NCBI GenBank assembly: GCA_964529975.1
Contig: CAZGXW010000001.1
Coordinates: forward strand, 57,858-121,857
Source: JADFMN01 sp964529975
GTDB lineage: Bacteria; Armatimonadota; Fimbriimonadia; Fimbriimonadales; Fimbriimonadaceae
Reading direction: 5' to 3'
Length of the DNA stretch: 64,000 bases
A model generated the notes under the pieces. It saw nothing but the letters and a program-made list of their open reading frames with translations. It had not been told where the DNA came from and ran no database searches. Below are positions 35,635-44,721 of this stretch, in pieces. Position 1 is the stretch's first letter, and each line of letters opens with the position of its first letter. Made by a program: the position numbers and the translations under genes.

Positions 35635-36388
35635 TGTCGCTCGACCGCGTTATGAGCGCGCGCCAGAGGAACACGGGGTTTCCAACTACGTACCTCCGCC
35701 ACATCCTCTTTGGCTCGATGGCGAGCCTGTAGGCCCACTCGAGCCCGACCCTCCTCATTGCCAGTGGCGCCCGCGTCTTTGCTCCGCTAAAGAAGTCGAA
35801 CATGCCACCGCAAGTGACTGCGACCCGGACGTTGAACGCTGCGAGGTTCTCCGCCATGAAGAACTCTTGCTTGGGCTGGCCCAACGCGCACATCAGTACG
35901 TCGGCGCGGGACTCTGCAATCAAAGGGAGGGCCTCCTTGACAGGGTCTACGAAGCCATTGATCCTGCCCGCACACTCGACCCTCGGGTGGCTGGCGCACA
36001 CCTTCTCGACTGCGAGCCTGTTGCTCTCTTCGGTAGCGCCGTAGAAGAACACGCGGATGCCGCGGTGCGCCTCAGCAAACAGCCGTGGCATCAAGTCCGT
36101 TCCGGCGAAGTTGTACTTCGTCTCGACCCCGCGCATCCGGCTGGCCATTCTGATCCCAACGCCATCGTTCACGCAGACGTCGCTCATCTTCAGGATCGAC
36201 ATGAACTCGTCGTTCTTGTAAGCGATGTTCAAGGTGTTCGGATTAGCGAGTTCGAGCAGCCTTGCCGACGGAGCGTTGTCAAGGGTCCAGTCCCACCAAG
36301 CCTTGAACTCCTCATAGGTGGGGTTCCAAAACGGCACGGAAAACACGCAGTAGTCGGCCTTCGGCCGTGGTGCGTCAGTAGGCGCCAT
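35579..36388 (-). CDS. WecG/TagA/CpsF family glycosyltransferase (GT26)
   Basis: A 269-aa GT26 enzyme. Typical motifs: ANPNTLNIAYKN (UDP-sugar side), NDGVGIRMASR near residue 75 with the catalytic Asp, and ALGQPKQEFFM near residue 170. GT26 enzymes add the second sugar (for example ManNAc) onto a prenyl-diphosphate-linked first sugar at the membrane. It overlaps the priming transferase gene upstream by 14 bases and the convergent GT2 gene by 56 bases. The tail after residue 240 (SSDIKCASG...) is unusual and falls in the overlap. Confidence 0.88.
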   Translation of the reverse strand: MAPTDAPRPKADYCVFSVPFWNPTYEEFKAWWDWTLDNAPSARLLELANPNTLNIAYKNDEFMSILKMSDVCVNDGVGIRMASRMRGVETKYNFAGTDLMPRLFAEAHRGIRVFFYGATEESNRLAVEKVCASHPRVECAGRINGFVDPVKEALPLIAESRADVLMCALGQPKQEFFMAENLAAFNVRVAVTCGGMFDFFSGAKTRAPLAMRRVGLEWAYRLAIEPKRMWRRYVVGNPVFLWRALITRSSDIKCASGSLENRSSTSSGN

Positions 36389-37082
36389 CGCCCTTCAAGA
36401 CGGCTGCCGGAGTCTTGAGGAGTATCTTCAAGTCCGTCCAGACGGACATTTCCTCCAAGTACTTGTGGTCAAGCTCCATCCATTCTTCGAACGTGAGGTT
36501 GCTGCGTCCCATGATTTGCCAATAGCACGTCATTCCTGGGCGGACACTGAGCCGCTCCATGGCATAGTCGTCGTACTTCTCGACTTCGTGTGGGAGCGGT
36601 GGGCGGGGCCCAACCAGGCTCATGTCGCCTCGAAACACGTTGAACAACTGAGGCAACTCGTCAAGGCTGGTCTTCCTCAAGAACCTGCCGAGCCGGGTGA
36701 TTCGCGGATCGTCGTGCATCTTAAAGATTGGACCGTCCTTCTCGTTGCGGTCCATGACTTCCTTCAGCCGCTTGTCGGCGTCTTGGTACATGGATCGGAA
36801 CTTGTAGAACTCAAAAATGCGACCCATGCGACCGACCCGCTTGCTCGTGTAGAAGACAGGGCCTGAGCTCGTGACCTTGACGAGCAACATGGTCAACAAC
36901 ATTACGGGGGAAAGGACCACGAGCAAGAAAAGAGAGCCAAAGATGTCGAGCAAGCGCTTGCGCTTCCGATAGGTGATCACCTTCGGGGCGATTTGACGCC
37001 TGACTCTCTCCTCCACGGCGCTTCGCTCGGCTATCGCGTTTGTGCTCGACATGTCGTCCGGTCCGACCTGGCCCCAGCCCAT
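36375..37082 (-). CDS. Undecaprenyl-phosphate sugar-1-phosphate transferase
   Basis: Initiates glycan synthesis by putting a sugar-1-phosphate on the lipid carrier (235 aa, the minimal catalytic form of the WbaP/PglC type). The membrane re-entrant helix near residues 45-70 follows RKRKRLLDIFGS. Then come YKFRSM, DDPRITRLGRFLRKTSLDELPQ split over 125-146, and LVGPRPPLPHEVE. TAGAAT at 37110-37115 and AGGGGAG lie upstream, supporting the ATG at 37082; ATG 37052 is an alternative. Confidence 0.9.
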   Translation of the reverse strand: MGWGQVGPDDMSSTNAIAERSAVEERVRRQIAPKVITYRKRKRLLDIFGSLFLLVVLSPVMLLTMLLVKVTSSGPVFYTSKRVGRMGRIFEFYKFRSMYQDADKRLKEVMDRNEKDGPIFKMHDDPRITRLGRFLRKTSLDELPQLFNVFRGDMSLVGPRPPLPHEVEKYDDYAMERLSVRPGMTCYWQIMGRSNLTFEEWMELDHKYLEEMSVWTDLKILLKTPAAVLKGDGAY

Positions 37083-37109
37083 TGACCGCGCACAGGCTCC
37101 CCTGGGTTC

Positions 37110-37115
37110 ATTCTA
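37110..37115 (-). promoter_or_regulatory. Possible -10 box for the priming transferase gene
   Basis: TAGAAT on the minus strand, 27 nt before the start codon, with AGGGGAG between them. Confidence 0.35.
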
Positions 37116-37203
37116 TCACGGGCTTCGGCTCGAACCTGGTTCCGATAAGCACAAGGTTCGGGCCAAAACCCCCACAGGCCCAGTGCCCAGCAACTGTGCC
37201 TGC

Positions 37204-39033
37204 CTATTCGACCGTCACAGACTTCGCAAGGTTCCTCGGCTGGTCGATTTCACACCCGCGGGCCTTGGCGACGTAGTAGGCGAACAGCTGCATCGGCACG
37301 ATCGTCAACAAGGCATTAAGATATGCGTGGCCTGTTTGCGGGACCTTGACGACCGTGTCGGCGACGGCCTCTAACGTCACGTCGTCCGATGTCGTGATGG
37401 CTATGGCGTGACCGCCGCGAGCCTGGATCTCTTTGATGTTGCTGGCCAGTTTCTCTCGGACGTCGGCGTCAGTGGCTCCAAACACAGCCGGCACTCCAGG
37501 CTCGACGAGCGCAAGCGGACCATGCTTCATCTCCCCTGCGGGGCACTCTTGCGTCGGGATGTACGCGATCTCTTTCAGTTTCAGCGCGCCTTCCAACGAC
37601 AAGTAGGCGTCCGCCCCTCGTCCAAGGAAGAACACGAGCCGCGCGTCCTTGAACTGTCCGGCGAGCTCCTTGATTCTCTCTTCGTCCTTCATCGCGTCCT
37701 GGAGATACTCTCCGAACTTTCTCAAAGTACCGACCGTCTCCTTGACTCTGACGCCCGGCATTTCTCGAACCTGCGCGATGTACAATGCCAACAAGAACAA
37801 GGTCAGAGCCTGCGCCGTGTACGCCTTGGTGCTGGCGACGGAGATCTCTGGCCCGGCCTGCGTGAACAACACACGGTCGCATTCGCGGGCGATGCTCGAT
37901 CCCACGACGTTGACGATCCCCAGCGTCCGAATGCGCCGTGCCTTGCACAGACGGAGCGCCGCAAGCGAATCAGCGGTCTCTCCGCTCTGGCTCACAAAGA
38001 TGGCAATGGACTTGGGCGAGAGCACTGGGTCGCCATAGCGAAACTCGCTCGAGAAGAACACGTCGGTGGGCAACCGGAGCATCCGCTCGAACACGAACTT
38101 CGCCATCAGGCCGGCGTGATAGGCCGTGCCGCACGCGATCACATTGACCCGGTCGATGTCCTGAAGGACGACATCGCTGAACACTTGGTCGAGAGTCACG
38201 CGGTCGTCGACAGTCAGGCGTCCGGCCAAGCACTGATGCACCACGTCGGGCTGCTCATGGATCTCCTTCAGCATGAAGTGCTCGTAGCCGCCCTTTTCTG
38301 CCGATTCGATGTCCCAGTCTGCGACGAACGGCTTGAACTCGACACTTCCACCATTCAAATCGGTGACTTGAAGTCCGCTTGGCTGCAATACCGCGATCTG
38401 GCCGCTCTCTAGAACAACGATGTTCCGCGTGTAGGGCAGCAACGCTGGAATGTCGCTAGCAAGGAGAGTCTCGCCTTCTCCCAGGCCGATCACGAGCGGG
38501 CTCGCCGCCCGCACGGCGACGATCTTGTCTGGTTCGTCTGCGCTCAAAACAACAAAGGCGTATGCCCCTCGCATCTGTCGGACCGCCCTTCGCACGGCTT
38601 CTTCGAGCCGTACACCGGCGTCGTACTCCTTTCCGATCAAGTGTGCGGCGACCTCGGTGTCTGTCTCGCTCTGAAAGACGTGGCCCTCGCGGACTAGCGC
38701 TTCCTTGATCTCCAGATAGTTCTCGATGATCCCGTTGTGGATCAGGGCGACGCGCCCGGACTGGTCGGAGTGGGGATGGGCGTTGAGGTCGGTCGGGGCA
38801 CCGTGGGTCGCCCAACGCGAGTGTGCGATCGCCAGATGCGAGACGGGCACCCCAGCGCCGAACTGTGCCGAGAGTTCGGTCAGTTTCCCCGCCCGTTTGA
38901 CCGTCTTCAGCGCCTTGCCGTTGCGGTATGCGACCCCGGCGCTGTCATAGCCCCGGTACTCCAATCGCTTAAGTTGATCGAGGACGACCTCGACCGCGTT
39001 CCTTGGCCCGACGTAACCAGCAATGCCGCACAC
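37204..39033 (-). CDS. glmS: Glutamine:fructose-6-phosphate aminotransferase (isomerizing)
   Basis: Makes glucosamine-6-phosphate, the entry to UDP-GlcNAc (609 aa, the same as E. coli GlmS). The GTG start at 39033 puts the nucleophile Cys directly after Met (MCGIAGYVG), as required once Met is removed; upstream frame to 39066 is unsupported. The amidotransferase domain covers 1-240. The two SIS domains follow, with SQSGETADSLAALRLCK and STKAYTAQ. The C-terminal NLAKSVTVE is the family hallmark. Confidence 0.96.
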   Translation of the reverse strand: MCGIAGYVGPRNAVEVVLDQLKRLEYRGYDSAGVAYRNGKALKTVKRAGKLTELSAQFGAGVPVSHLAIAHSRWATHGAPTDLNAHPHSDQSGRVALIHNGIIENYLEIKEALVREGHVFQSETDTEVAAHLIGKEYDAGVRLEEAVRRAVRQMRGAYAFVVLSADEPDKIVAVRAASPLVIGLGEGETLLASDIPALLPYTRNIVVLESGQIAVLQPSGLQVTDLNGGSVEFKPFVADWDIESAEKGGYEHFMLKEIHEQPDVVHQCLAGRLTVDDRVTLDQVFSDVVLQDIDRVNVIACGTAYHAGLMAKFVFERMLRLPTDVFFSSEFRYGDPVLSPKSIAIFVSQSGETADSLAALRLCKARRIRTLGIVNVVGSSIARECDRVLFTQAGPEISVASTKAYTAQALTLFLLALYIAQVREMPGVRVKETVGTLRKFGEYLQDAMKDEERIKELAGQFKDARLVFFLGRGADAYLSLEGALKLKEIAYIPTQECPAGEMKHGPLALVEPGVPAVFGATDADVREKLASNIKEIQARGGHAIAITTSDDVTLEAVADTVVKVPQTGHAYLNALLTIVPMQLFAYYVAKARGCEIDQPRNLAKSVTVE

Positions 39034-39112
39034 AGTGGGATTTTGGCATGGGTCTGGCCAGCCCACCTAGAAACGGGTCGTAACGCCCGAACCCTCAGGC
39101 CGCCGCTCCAGA

Positions 39113-39118
39113 TACAAT
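39113..39118 (+). promoter_or_regulatory. Possible -10 box for the UbiA-type gene
   Basis: TACAAT ends 11 nt before the GTG at 39130, in the 96-base divergent gap with glmS. Confidence 0.4.
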
Positions 39119-39129
39119 CCAGACGACCA

Positions 39130-40032
39130 GTGAGCCTAATTCCAACGATTCGACTGCTCCGCCCCAAGCAGTGGACCAAGAACCTCCTGGTCTTCGCCGC
39201 GCTGATCTTTGCTCACGAGTACACAGACGTGAACAAGGTGATCCTCGCGCTGATCGCGTTCGCAGCTCTCTGCTTCTTCAGCAGCAGCGTGTATGCGATG
39301 AACGACGTCTTCGATGCCGAGAGGGACAGGGCGCACCCGAAGAAGATGCACCGACCGATCGCAAGTGGCGACTTGTCGCCCGCGTCCGGCTCCATGATCG
39401 CAGTCGTCGCGCTGATCGCAGGAACGCTCCTGGCGGCGTTTGTGTCGCCCTCGTTTCTCGCCGGCGTGTTCGGATACCTCGTCCTTCAACTCTTCTACAA
39501 CCTCTGGCTGAAGCACGTGCCCGTCGTCGATGTCATGGTGGTTGCCACTGGATTCGTCATGCGGGCTGCGCTTGGTGCCATAGCGATCGACGCCCACATC
39601 TCAGGGTGGCTCCTCTTCTGTACCGGGATGCTCGCACTTCTCCTTGGCACAGCGAAACGCCGACACGAGTTCCACTTGCAAGGAGACGAGCGCGGGGCGA
39701 GCCGCGCCGCCCTACTCGGTTACACAGGCCCTTCGCTCGATGCGATGGTCGTGTTCTCTGCTGGGGTCGCGGCGATAGCCTACGGTGTGTACGCCATCGA
39801 GAGCGACACCGCGCGCACTTACCCGTCGCTCATTGTAACGGTGCCGTTCGTCGTGTTTGGTGTCCTGAGATACCTCTACTTGACGTTTGCAAAGGGCGAG
39901 GGCGGAGAACCTGAGAACGTCCTGCTGAGCGACTGGCAGATCATCGCGGCTGTCGTGCTCTTTGTGCTAGCAGCCTTTTATGCGCTCTCGGGGCTCGACA
40001 TTCCGTTCTTTACGAATCCCGTAAGGGGCTGA
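39130..40032 (+). CDS. UbiA-type prenyltransferase, decaprenyl-phosphate phosphoribosyltransferase-like
   Basis: A 300-aa membrane protein with 8-9 helices. The first aspartate motif is NDVFDAERDRAHPKKMHRP (near residues 58-76), and IRLLRPKQWTKNLLVF opens the protein. Both are the pattern of DPPR synthases (Rv3806c-like), which join PRPP to decaprenyl phosphate for arabinose donors. The GTG at 39130 starts the domain; the frame is open from 38737 but opposite glmS. No DprE1/DprE2 homologue is visible here, so the product could stay as a ribosyl or arabinosyl lipid made with distant genes. Confidence 0.78.
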   Translation: MSLIPTIRLLRPKQWTKNLLVFAALIFAHEYTDVNKVILALIAFAALCFFSSSVYAMNDVFDAERDRAHPKKMHRPIASGDLSPASGSMIAVVALIAGTLLAAFVSPSFLAGVFGYLVLQLFYNLWLKHVPVVDVMVVATGFVMRAALGAIAIDAHISGWLLFCTGMLALLLGTAKRRHEFHLQGDERGASRAALLGYTGPSLDAMVVFSAGVAAIAYGVYAIESDTARTYPSLIVTVPFVVFGVLRYLYLTFAKGEGGEPENVLLSDWQIIAAVVLFVLAAFYALSGLDIPFFTNPVRG

Positions 40033-40057
40033 CCGCCCCAGGTACATTCCAAAAGCC

Positions 40058-41371
40058 ATGAAGGTCGCCGTCGTCGGAACTGGATACGTCGGGCTTCCCA
40101 CTGGCGTCGTTTTGGCCGACCTCGGCCACGAGGTCGTGTGCATCGATCGCGACCAGGCGAAACTCGATAAGATCAACCGCGGCGAGTCGCCTATTTTTGA
40201 GCCTCGACTTGAGGAGGTCCTCCGAAACGTCCTTGCTACCGGCCGGTTCAAAACGTCCTCGACGATCAAGGACGGCACGCAAGGAGCAGACGTCGTGTTC
40301 ATCGCGGTAGGCACACCGCAAGGCGACGACGGGAGGCCCGACATGAGCCAAGTTATCGGTGCAGCCGAGGAGATCGGGCGCAACGTCCACAAGCCCGTGA
40401 TCGTTGTGAACAAGTCCACCGTGCCAGTCGGCAGCGGCGACCTCGTGGAGACTGTGATCCTTGAGTTCGGTGCCAATCCCGAATGGGTCGACGTGGTCAG
40501 CAATCCCGAGTTCTTACGCGAGGGCAGTGCCGTGGCCGACTCGTACAACCCGGACCGCATCGTGATCGGCGCGAAGCGCAGATCGGCCGCAGAACGCCTT
40601 GCGAGCCTCTACAAGACGATGGACTGCCCCGTGTTCTACACGGACGTTAAGAGCGCAGAGCTGATCAAGTACGCGAGCAACAGTTTCCTCGCGACCAAGA
40701 TCAGTTTCATTAATGCGATCAGCAGACTTTGTGAACTGTGCGACGCAGACGTCGCCGATGTCGCCGCCGGAATGGGGCTCGATAAGCGTATTGCGCCCGA
40801 ATTCCTGAAGGCCGGACTGGGATGGGGCGGGAGTTGCTTTCCAAAAGACGTGGCAGGGCTGATCGCACAAGCAGAAGACTTCGGTTACGACTTCTCGATC
40901 CTCAAGAGCGGGACACAAGTCAACGTTGACCAAGTCAAACACTTCATGGCAAGGCTTGAACAGGTCGTCGGAGGTTTCAAGGGCAAGACTATCGGGCTGC
41001 TCGGTCTCGCCTTCAAACCGAACACCGACGACATTCGCGACGCAAAGTCGCTCGAAGTCATCGACATCCTCAAGTCGAATGGTGCGCGGGTCAGAGCCTA
41101 TGATCCTGCGGCGATGGACGCGGTCAGGGCGTTGCATCCAGACGTCCACTTCTCCAACGACCCCTATGGCGTCGCGGAGGGGGCGGACGCGCTCGTCCTC
41201 GTCACCGAGTGGAAGCAGTTCGCCGCGCTAGACCTCGCCAAACTGGGAGAGGGTATGGCCTCGAAGGTGCTTTTCGACGGCCGTCGTCAACTCGATCCCG
41301 CCGCAGCCGAGGCCGCCGGGTTCGTCTACGTCCGAGTCGGTAGCAGGGGCGCCCCCGAGCAAAACCGGTAA
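40058..41371 (+). CDS. ugd: UDP-glucose 6-dehydrogenase
   Basis: Oxidises UDP-glucose to UDP-glucuronate (437 aa; GDP-mannose dehydrogenase is the alternative). The NAD motif VVGTGYVGLPTG is at 5-16; substrate-site NPEFLREGSA at 149-158; the catalytic Cys260 is in GWGGSCFPKD. The C-terminal domain has GLAFKPNTDDIRDAKS. TACATT lies 9 nt upstream of the ATG. It supplies acidic sugar to the polysaccharide locus. Confidence 0.92.
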   Translation: MKVAVVGTGYVGLPTGVVLADLGHEVVCIDRDQAKLDKINRGESPIFEPRLEEVLRNVLATGRFKTSSTIKDGTQGADVVFIAVGTPQGDDGRPDMSQVIGAAEEIGRNVHKPVIVVNKSTVPVGSGDLVETVILEFGANPEWVDVVSNPEFLREGSAVADSYNPDRIVIGAKRRSAAERLASLYKTMDCPVFYTDVKSAELIKYASNSFLATKISFINAISRLCELCDADVADVAAGMGLDKRIAPEFLKAGLGWGGSCFPKDVAGLIAQAEDFGYDFSILKSGTQVNVDQVKHFMARLEQVVGGFKGKTIGLLGLAFKPNTDDIRDAKSLEVIDILKSNGARVRAYDPAAMDAVRALHPDVHFSNDPYGVAEGADALVLVTEWKQFAALDLAKLGEGMASKVLFDGRRQLDPAAAEAAGFVYVRVGSRGAPEQNR

Positions 41372-41374
41372 CCT
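41369..41374 (+). promoter_or_regulatory. TANNNT box 8 nt before nrnA
   Basis: TAACCT, then AACGACAG, then GTG. The TAA is also the stop codon of ugd. Confidence 0.3.
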
Positions 41375-41382
41375 AACGACAG

Positions 41383-42372
41383 GTGAGCGACAACCAGGCC
41401 GCAATCCGCTCGATGCTCCCCGCCTTCCTGCGCGAAGTCCGTGCTGCGAAAGGCGTGATCGTCGGTACCCACTTGAACCCCGACGGCGACGCCGTCGGCT
41501 CTGCCCTGGCCGTCTCCTTCGTGCTCGACCAGTTGGAGGTCGAACATGAGATTGTCTGCGCCGATCCGCCGCCCTACTATCTCAAGTTCCTCCCCGGAAG
41601 CGAGAAGTTCAAGCAAAAGCCTGACAGCGATGGTCATAGCCTTGCGATCCTAGTCGACCTCGAGGCCACTAACCGCCTCGGAAACGCAGGAAAGTACTTC
41701 GAAGGCACACCGCGCACGCTTGTGATCGACCACCACATCCCAAACGAAGAGCCCGGAGATGTGCGCATCGTCTTCCCCGAGTCGCCAGCGACATGCAGCA
41801 TTTTGCGGGATCTCTTTGCTGACAGCGAGATCGAGATCACGCCGCAAGTCGCCGACTGCCTTTTGACTGGGATTCTCACAGACACTGGAAACTTCCGGTT
41901 TCCAAACACCGACTCCCACTCCTTGCACGCGGCAGGGTACTTGCTCGAAAAGGGAGCCAACCTTGCGAAGATCACACAAGAGGTCTACATGCGCAAGGAG
42001 CGACCGGCCGTCGATCTCACAGCGCACGCGATCATGCGCATGAAGACCCACTGCGACGGTCGCCTTGCGTGGGCCACGCTTCCGCTGTCGCTTTTCGAGG
42101 AGTTGCACGCGACGGACCAACACACCGAGGGCGTCGTGAACGAACTGCTGAGTGTCAAGGGCGTCCAGATCGCTGCCATCCTGCGCGAAGCGAGGCCGGG
42201 CAAAGTGCGAGGCTCGCTCCGCTCCCTTGGAAAGATCGACGTCGCTGCGGTCGCGCGGGAGTTTGGCGGCGGCGGACACATGAACGCCGCAGGAATCACT
42301 TACGATGGTTCGCTCGAAGAGGCGGAGGACGCGCTCGTCGATGCGCTTATGAGATGTCTGGAATCCTCCTGA
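41383..42372 (+). CDS. nrnA: Bifunctional oligoribonuclease / PAP phosphatase
   Basis: DHH/DHHA1 family phosphoesterase that degrades nano-RNAs and 3'-phosphoadenosine-5'-phosphate (329 aa). The metal-binding motifs are NPDGDAVGSA (27-36), LVDLEAT, VIDHHIP (the DHH) and DTGNF. The C-terminal DHHA1 domain ends with GGGGHMNAAG. The GTG start is 11 bases after ugd. It overlaps truB by 19 bases; the nrnA-truB pairing is known from many bacteria. Confidence 0.93.
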   Translation: MSDNQAAIRSMLPAFLREVRAAKGVIVGTHLNPDGDAVGSALAVSFVLDQLEVEHEIVCADPPPYYLKFLPGSEKFKQKPDSDGHSLAILVDLEATNRLGNAGKYFEGTPRTLVIDHHIPNEEPGDVRIVFPESPATCSILRDLFADSEIEITPQVADCLLTGILTDTGNFRFPNTDSHSLHAAGYLLEKGANLAKITQEVYMRKERPAVDLTAHAIMRMKTHCDGRLAWATLPLSLFEELHATDQHTEGVVNELLSVKGVQIAAILREARPGKVRGSLRSLGKIDVAAVAREFGGGGHMNAAGITYDGSLEEAEDALVDALMRCLESS

Positions 42373-43235
42373 TCGACAAGCCCCAGGGCTGGACGTCCCA
42401 CGACGTTGTCGCGAAGCTCCGAGGGCGACTCAAAACGCGGAGGATCGGCCACGCCGGAACGCTAGATCCCATTGCGACCGGGCTCCTCGTCCTCGCGGTC
42501 GGGCCGGCCACGCGCGTCCTCCAGTATCTCGACCTCGAGCCAAAGGAGTACGTCTTTACGGTCCAGTTTGGACAGGAAACTGACACCTATGACGCCGACG
42601 GCGAAGTCGTCTCGACGAAAGATGTGCCTTCCGACTTGGACACCAGGATTCGTGCAGGTTTGATTCACTTTGTCGGCGAGATCGAGCAAGTCCCGCCGAT
42701 GTTCAGCGCCGTGAAGAAGGACGGGCAGCCTCTCTACAAGTACGCCCGAAAGGGCCAGGACGTCGTGCGAGAACCCCGAGACATAACAGTCTATGAACTC
42801 ACGCTGACGGAACCGGCGTGCCAAGCGACAGCCACCGCGTCCTTTCGATGCGTCTGCTCCGGAGGCACGTATGTACGTTCGCTAGCCCACGACATCGGAG
42901 GATTGGTCGGATGTGGTGGACACGTGACGGCCCTTCGTCGCACGCGGGTCGGGAGATTCACAATTGAAGCAGCGACCACGATCGAACGTGCGGAAGGATC
43001 CGATCTGATCCCGCTGAGAGAGGCTCTGGAGCCAATGCCACTGATGCGACTCGAGCATGGCCAAGCACAAGTGATCCAGCACGGCAACTTCCTCCGCGTC
43101 GATAGCGCACCGAACGAGAGGTTTGTCGCACTCGCTGACGAGGATGGCAACGTCTTCAGCATCGGTCGGGTCGTTGAGAACGAGATCCACCCCGAGTGCG
43201 TCTTACCTTTGGAGGCGTTCAATGGTGCACTTTGA
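42354..43235 (+). CDS. truB: tRNA pseudouridine-55 synthase
   Basis: Converts U55 to pseudouridine in the T loop of tRNAs (293 aa). ILLIDKPQGWTSHDVV is at 4-19 and the catalytic Asp38 is in HAGTLDPIATG. CSGGTYVRSLAHDIG near residue 167 is the third motif. The ATG at 42354 starts the conserved domain; upstream frame to 42069 shadows nrnA. It overlaps nrnA by 19 and the next gene by 14 bases. Confidence 0.95.
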   Translation: MSGILLIDKPQGWTSHDVVAKLRGRLKTRRIGHAGTLDPIATGLLVLAVGPATRVLQYLDLEPKEYVFTVQFGQETDTYDADGEVVSTKDVPSDLDTRIRAGLIHFVGEIEQVPPMFSAVKKDGQPLYKYARKGQDVVREPRDITVYELTLTEPACQATATASFRCVCSGGTYVRSLAHDIGGLVGCGGHVTALRRTRVGRFTIEAATTIERAEGSDLIPLREALEPMPLMRLEHGQAQVIQHGNFLRVDSAPNERFVALADEDGNVFSIGRVVENEIHPECVLPLEAFNGAL

Positions 43236-43701
43236 CGACGGCGTGCCAAGGTCACGTCTGACCGGACACCTTGGATGGTTCCTCCTTTGGCTCGGGGTCA
43301 CGGCGGCTGGCCTCTACCTGACGCCAAGTTCCGAGTTGCACGGGACGCATACCAGGCTCGGCCTGCCTCCTTGCCCCAGCGTCGCGTTCTTTGATCGACC
43401 GTGCTTCGGCTGTGGAATGACGACGAGTTTCTCGTCCATGCTCCACCTCGACTTCGTGACGGCGTTTCGCGCGCACCCGTTCGGCCCGTTCTTCTATCTG
43501 ATCTTCACAGCGACCGCGCTCGCGTGTGGATATGGGTGGATGAAGCAGAAGCAGTTCAACACGAACTCGAGAAAGTTCAATCGCGCGATGATGGTCCTGA
43601 CTCTCGTCTTCGTCGCGTTTGGGATTATAAGGTTCACGCTTGTGAAGTACAGATCAGACGACTATGCCGCGACACAGTCGCTCCTGCAGTTCTCGAAGTG
43701 A
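43222..43701 (+). CDS. DUF2752 family membrane protein
   Basis: A 159-aa protein with three hydrophobic segments (near 17-34, 70-95 and 117-136). The conserved CPSVAFFDRPCFGCGMTTSF carries the three family cysteines (PC-GCG motif). Function is unknown; the cysteines may bind metal. GGAGG lies 6 nt before the ATG at 43222, inside the truB end. Confidence 0.8.
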   Translation: MVHFDDGVPRSRLTGHLGWFLLWLGVTAAGLYLTPSSELHGTHTRLGLPPCPSVAFFDRPCFGCGMTTSFSSMLHLDFVTAFRAHPFGPFFYLIFTATALACGYGWMKQKQFNTNSRKFNRAMMVLTLVFVAFGIIRFTLVKYRSDDYAATQSLLQFSK

Positions 43702-43708
43702 CGTTTGA

Positions 43709-44677
43709 TCAGGTCGCGAACAACGTCGGGAGTCCACCGGTATGCCAAAAGAGCACCCGCCCGCCGATCTCCCCCGTCCGCACGAGGTCGAGGAGCCCAG
43801 AAAACGCCTTCGCCGAGTACACGGGGTCGAGCAAGATCCCTTCCATCCTGACCAGATAATCGAACGCCTCTTCTCCAAGCGGCGATGCCACGCCGTAACC
43901 TGGACCGACATAGGCGAGGCGCAGGTCGAAGTCCTCTTCGACCATCAGCCGGTCCTCTCCCGTGATCTGGTCAAGCCCAAGTCCAAGCCGCCAGAGGTCT
44001 TGCACCAGGAGAGGCTCAGGATCGCACGAGATCCCCACGACACGCGTCGGCTTCCGATGAAAGTAGTAAGCGAGACCGGCGTGCGTCGAACAACTGCTGG
44101 TCGGCACGACCAGCCAATCGAAGGCGTCTCGCGACTGGCCAGCCAGTTCGGCCCCAGCCATATAGAAACCGTATGCACCCAGCGCAGAACTTCCTCCTGT
44201 CTGCATTCGGTATACGCTCTTGCCCGCAGCCTGGAACTCCGCGACTATAGCGGAAGCGTGGGCGTCCAACACTTCCCAGTCGTCGTCGGGGTACACCCGC
44301 ATCTCCAGGCCGAAGAGGTCGTCCAAGACGAGGTTCCCTCCTTGGGAATAGTGAACGCCGACGGGCTTTCCCGCAGCCGAATCGAACGGCAGATCCATCG
44401 ACGCAGCGACACACTTCAGGCCGAACATCTTGCACGAACACGCGAGTTGGCGCAAGAAGTTCGACCCTGTCGATCCGGTGGCCACGACGACGTCCGCCTT
44501 CTGTTCGAGCGCTTCGGCGATCAGATACTCAAGTTTCCGGCCCTTGTTCCCGCCGCCAGCAAACCCGGTGAGGTCGTCGCGCTTGATCCACAGGTCGATA
44601 CCCAGATCGCGCGAGGCGCGCGGCAATCGGTGCAGTGGTGTGGGTGCCGCGATCAACGGCACACGGGGCGGGGCCAT
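43709..44677 (-). CDS. PLP-dependent D-cysteine desulfhydrase / ACC deaminase family
   Basis: A 322-aa fold-type II PLP enzyme. The cofactor lysine is Lys45 in AGGGNKGRKLEYL. TGSTGSNFLRQLA (near residue 69) binds the substrate carboxylate and TGG near the C-terminus binds phosphate. It could degrade D-cysteine to pyruvate, sulfide and ammonia, or act on another small amino acid. The ATG at 44677 follows TATGCT by 8 nt; a TTG at 44686 is less likely. It is convergent with the DUF2752 gene with a 7-base gap. Confidence 0.82.
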   Translation of the reverse strand: MAPPRVPLIAAPTPLHRLPRASRDLGIDLWIKRDDLTGFAGGGNKGRKLEYLIAEALEQKADVVVATGSTGSNFLRQLACSCKMFGLKCVAASMDLPFDSAAGKPVGVHYSQGGNLVLDDLFGLEMRVYPDDDWEVLDAHASAIVAEFQAAGKSVYRMQTGGSSALGAYGFYMAGAELAGQSRDAFDWLVVPTSSCSTHAGLAYYFHRKPTRVVGISCDPEPLLVQDLWRLGLGLDQITGEDRLMVEEDFDLRLAYVGPGYGVASPLGEEAFDYLVRMEGILLDPVYSAKAFSGLLDLVRTGEIGGRVLFWHTGGLPTLFAT

Positions 44678-44685
44678 GGGCCGCA

Positions 44686-44691
44686 AGCATA
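44686..44691 (-). promoter_or_regulatory. TANNNT box 8 nt before the desulfhydrase-like gene
   Basis: TATGCT, then TGCGGCCC, then ATG on the minus strand. Confidence 0.35.
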
Positions 44692-44721
44692 CCGAGGCTA
44701 GTCTCGCGCGTCCATAATTCT

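Noticed and set aside
37083..37203. Possible tRNA between glmS and the priming transferase gene
   Set aside because: A GGTTCGGGCC stretch recalls a T-loop, but no acceptor stem or anticodon arm can be folded around it.
38737..39129. Upstream extension of the UbiA-type gene
   Set aside because: It lies opposite glmS and has no hydrophobic or conserved segment; the domain begins at the GTG at 39130.
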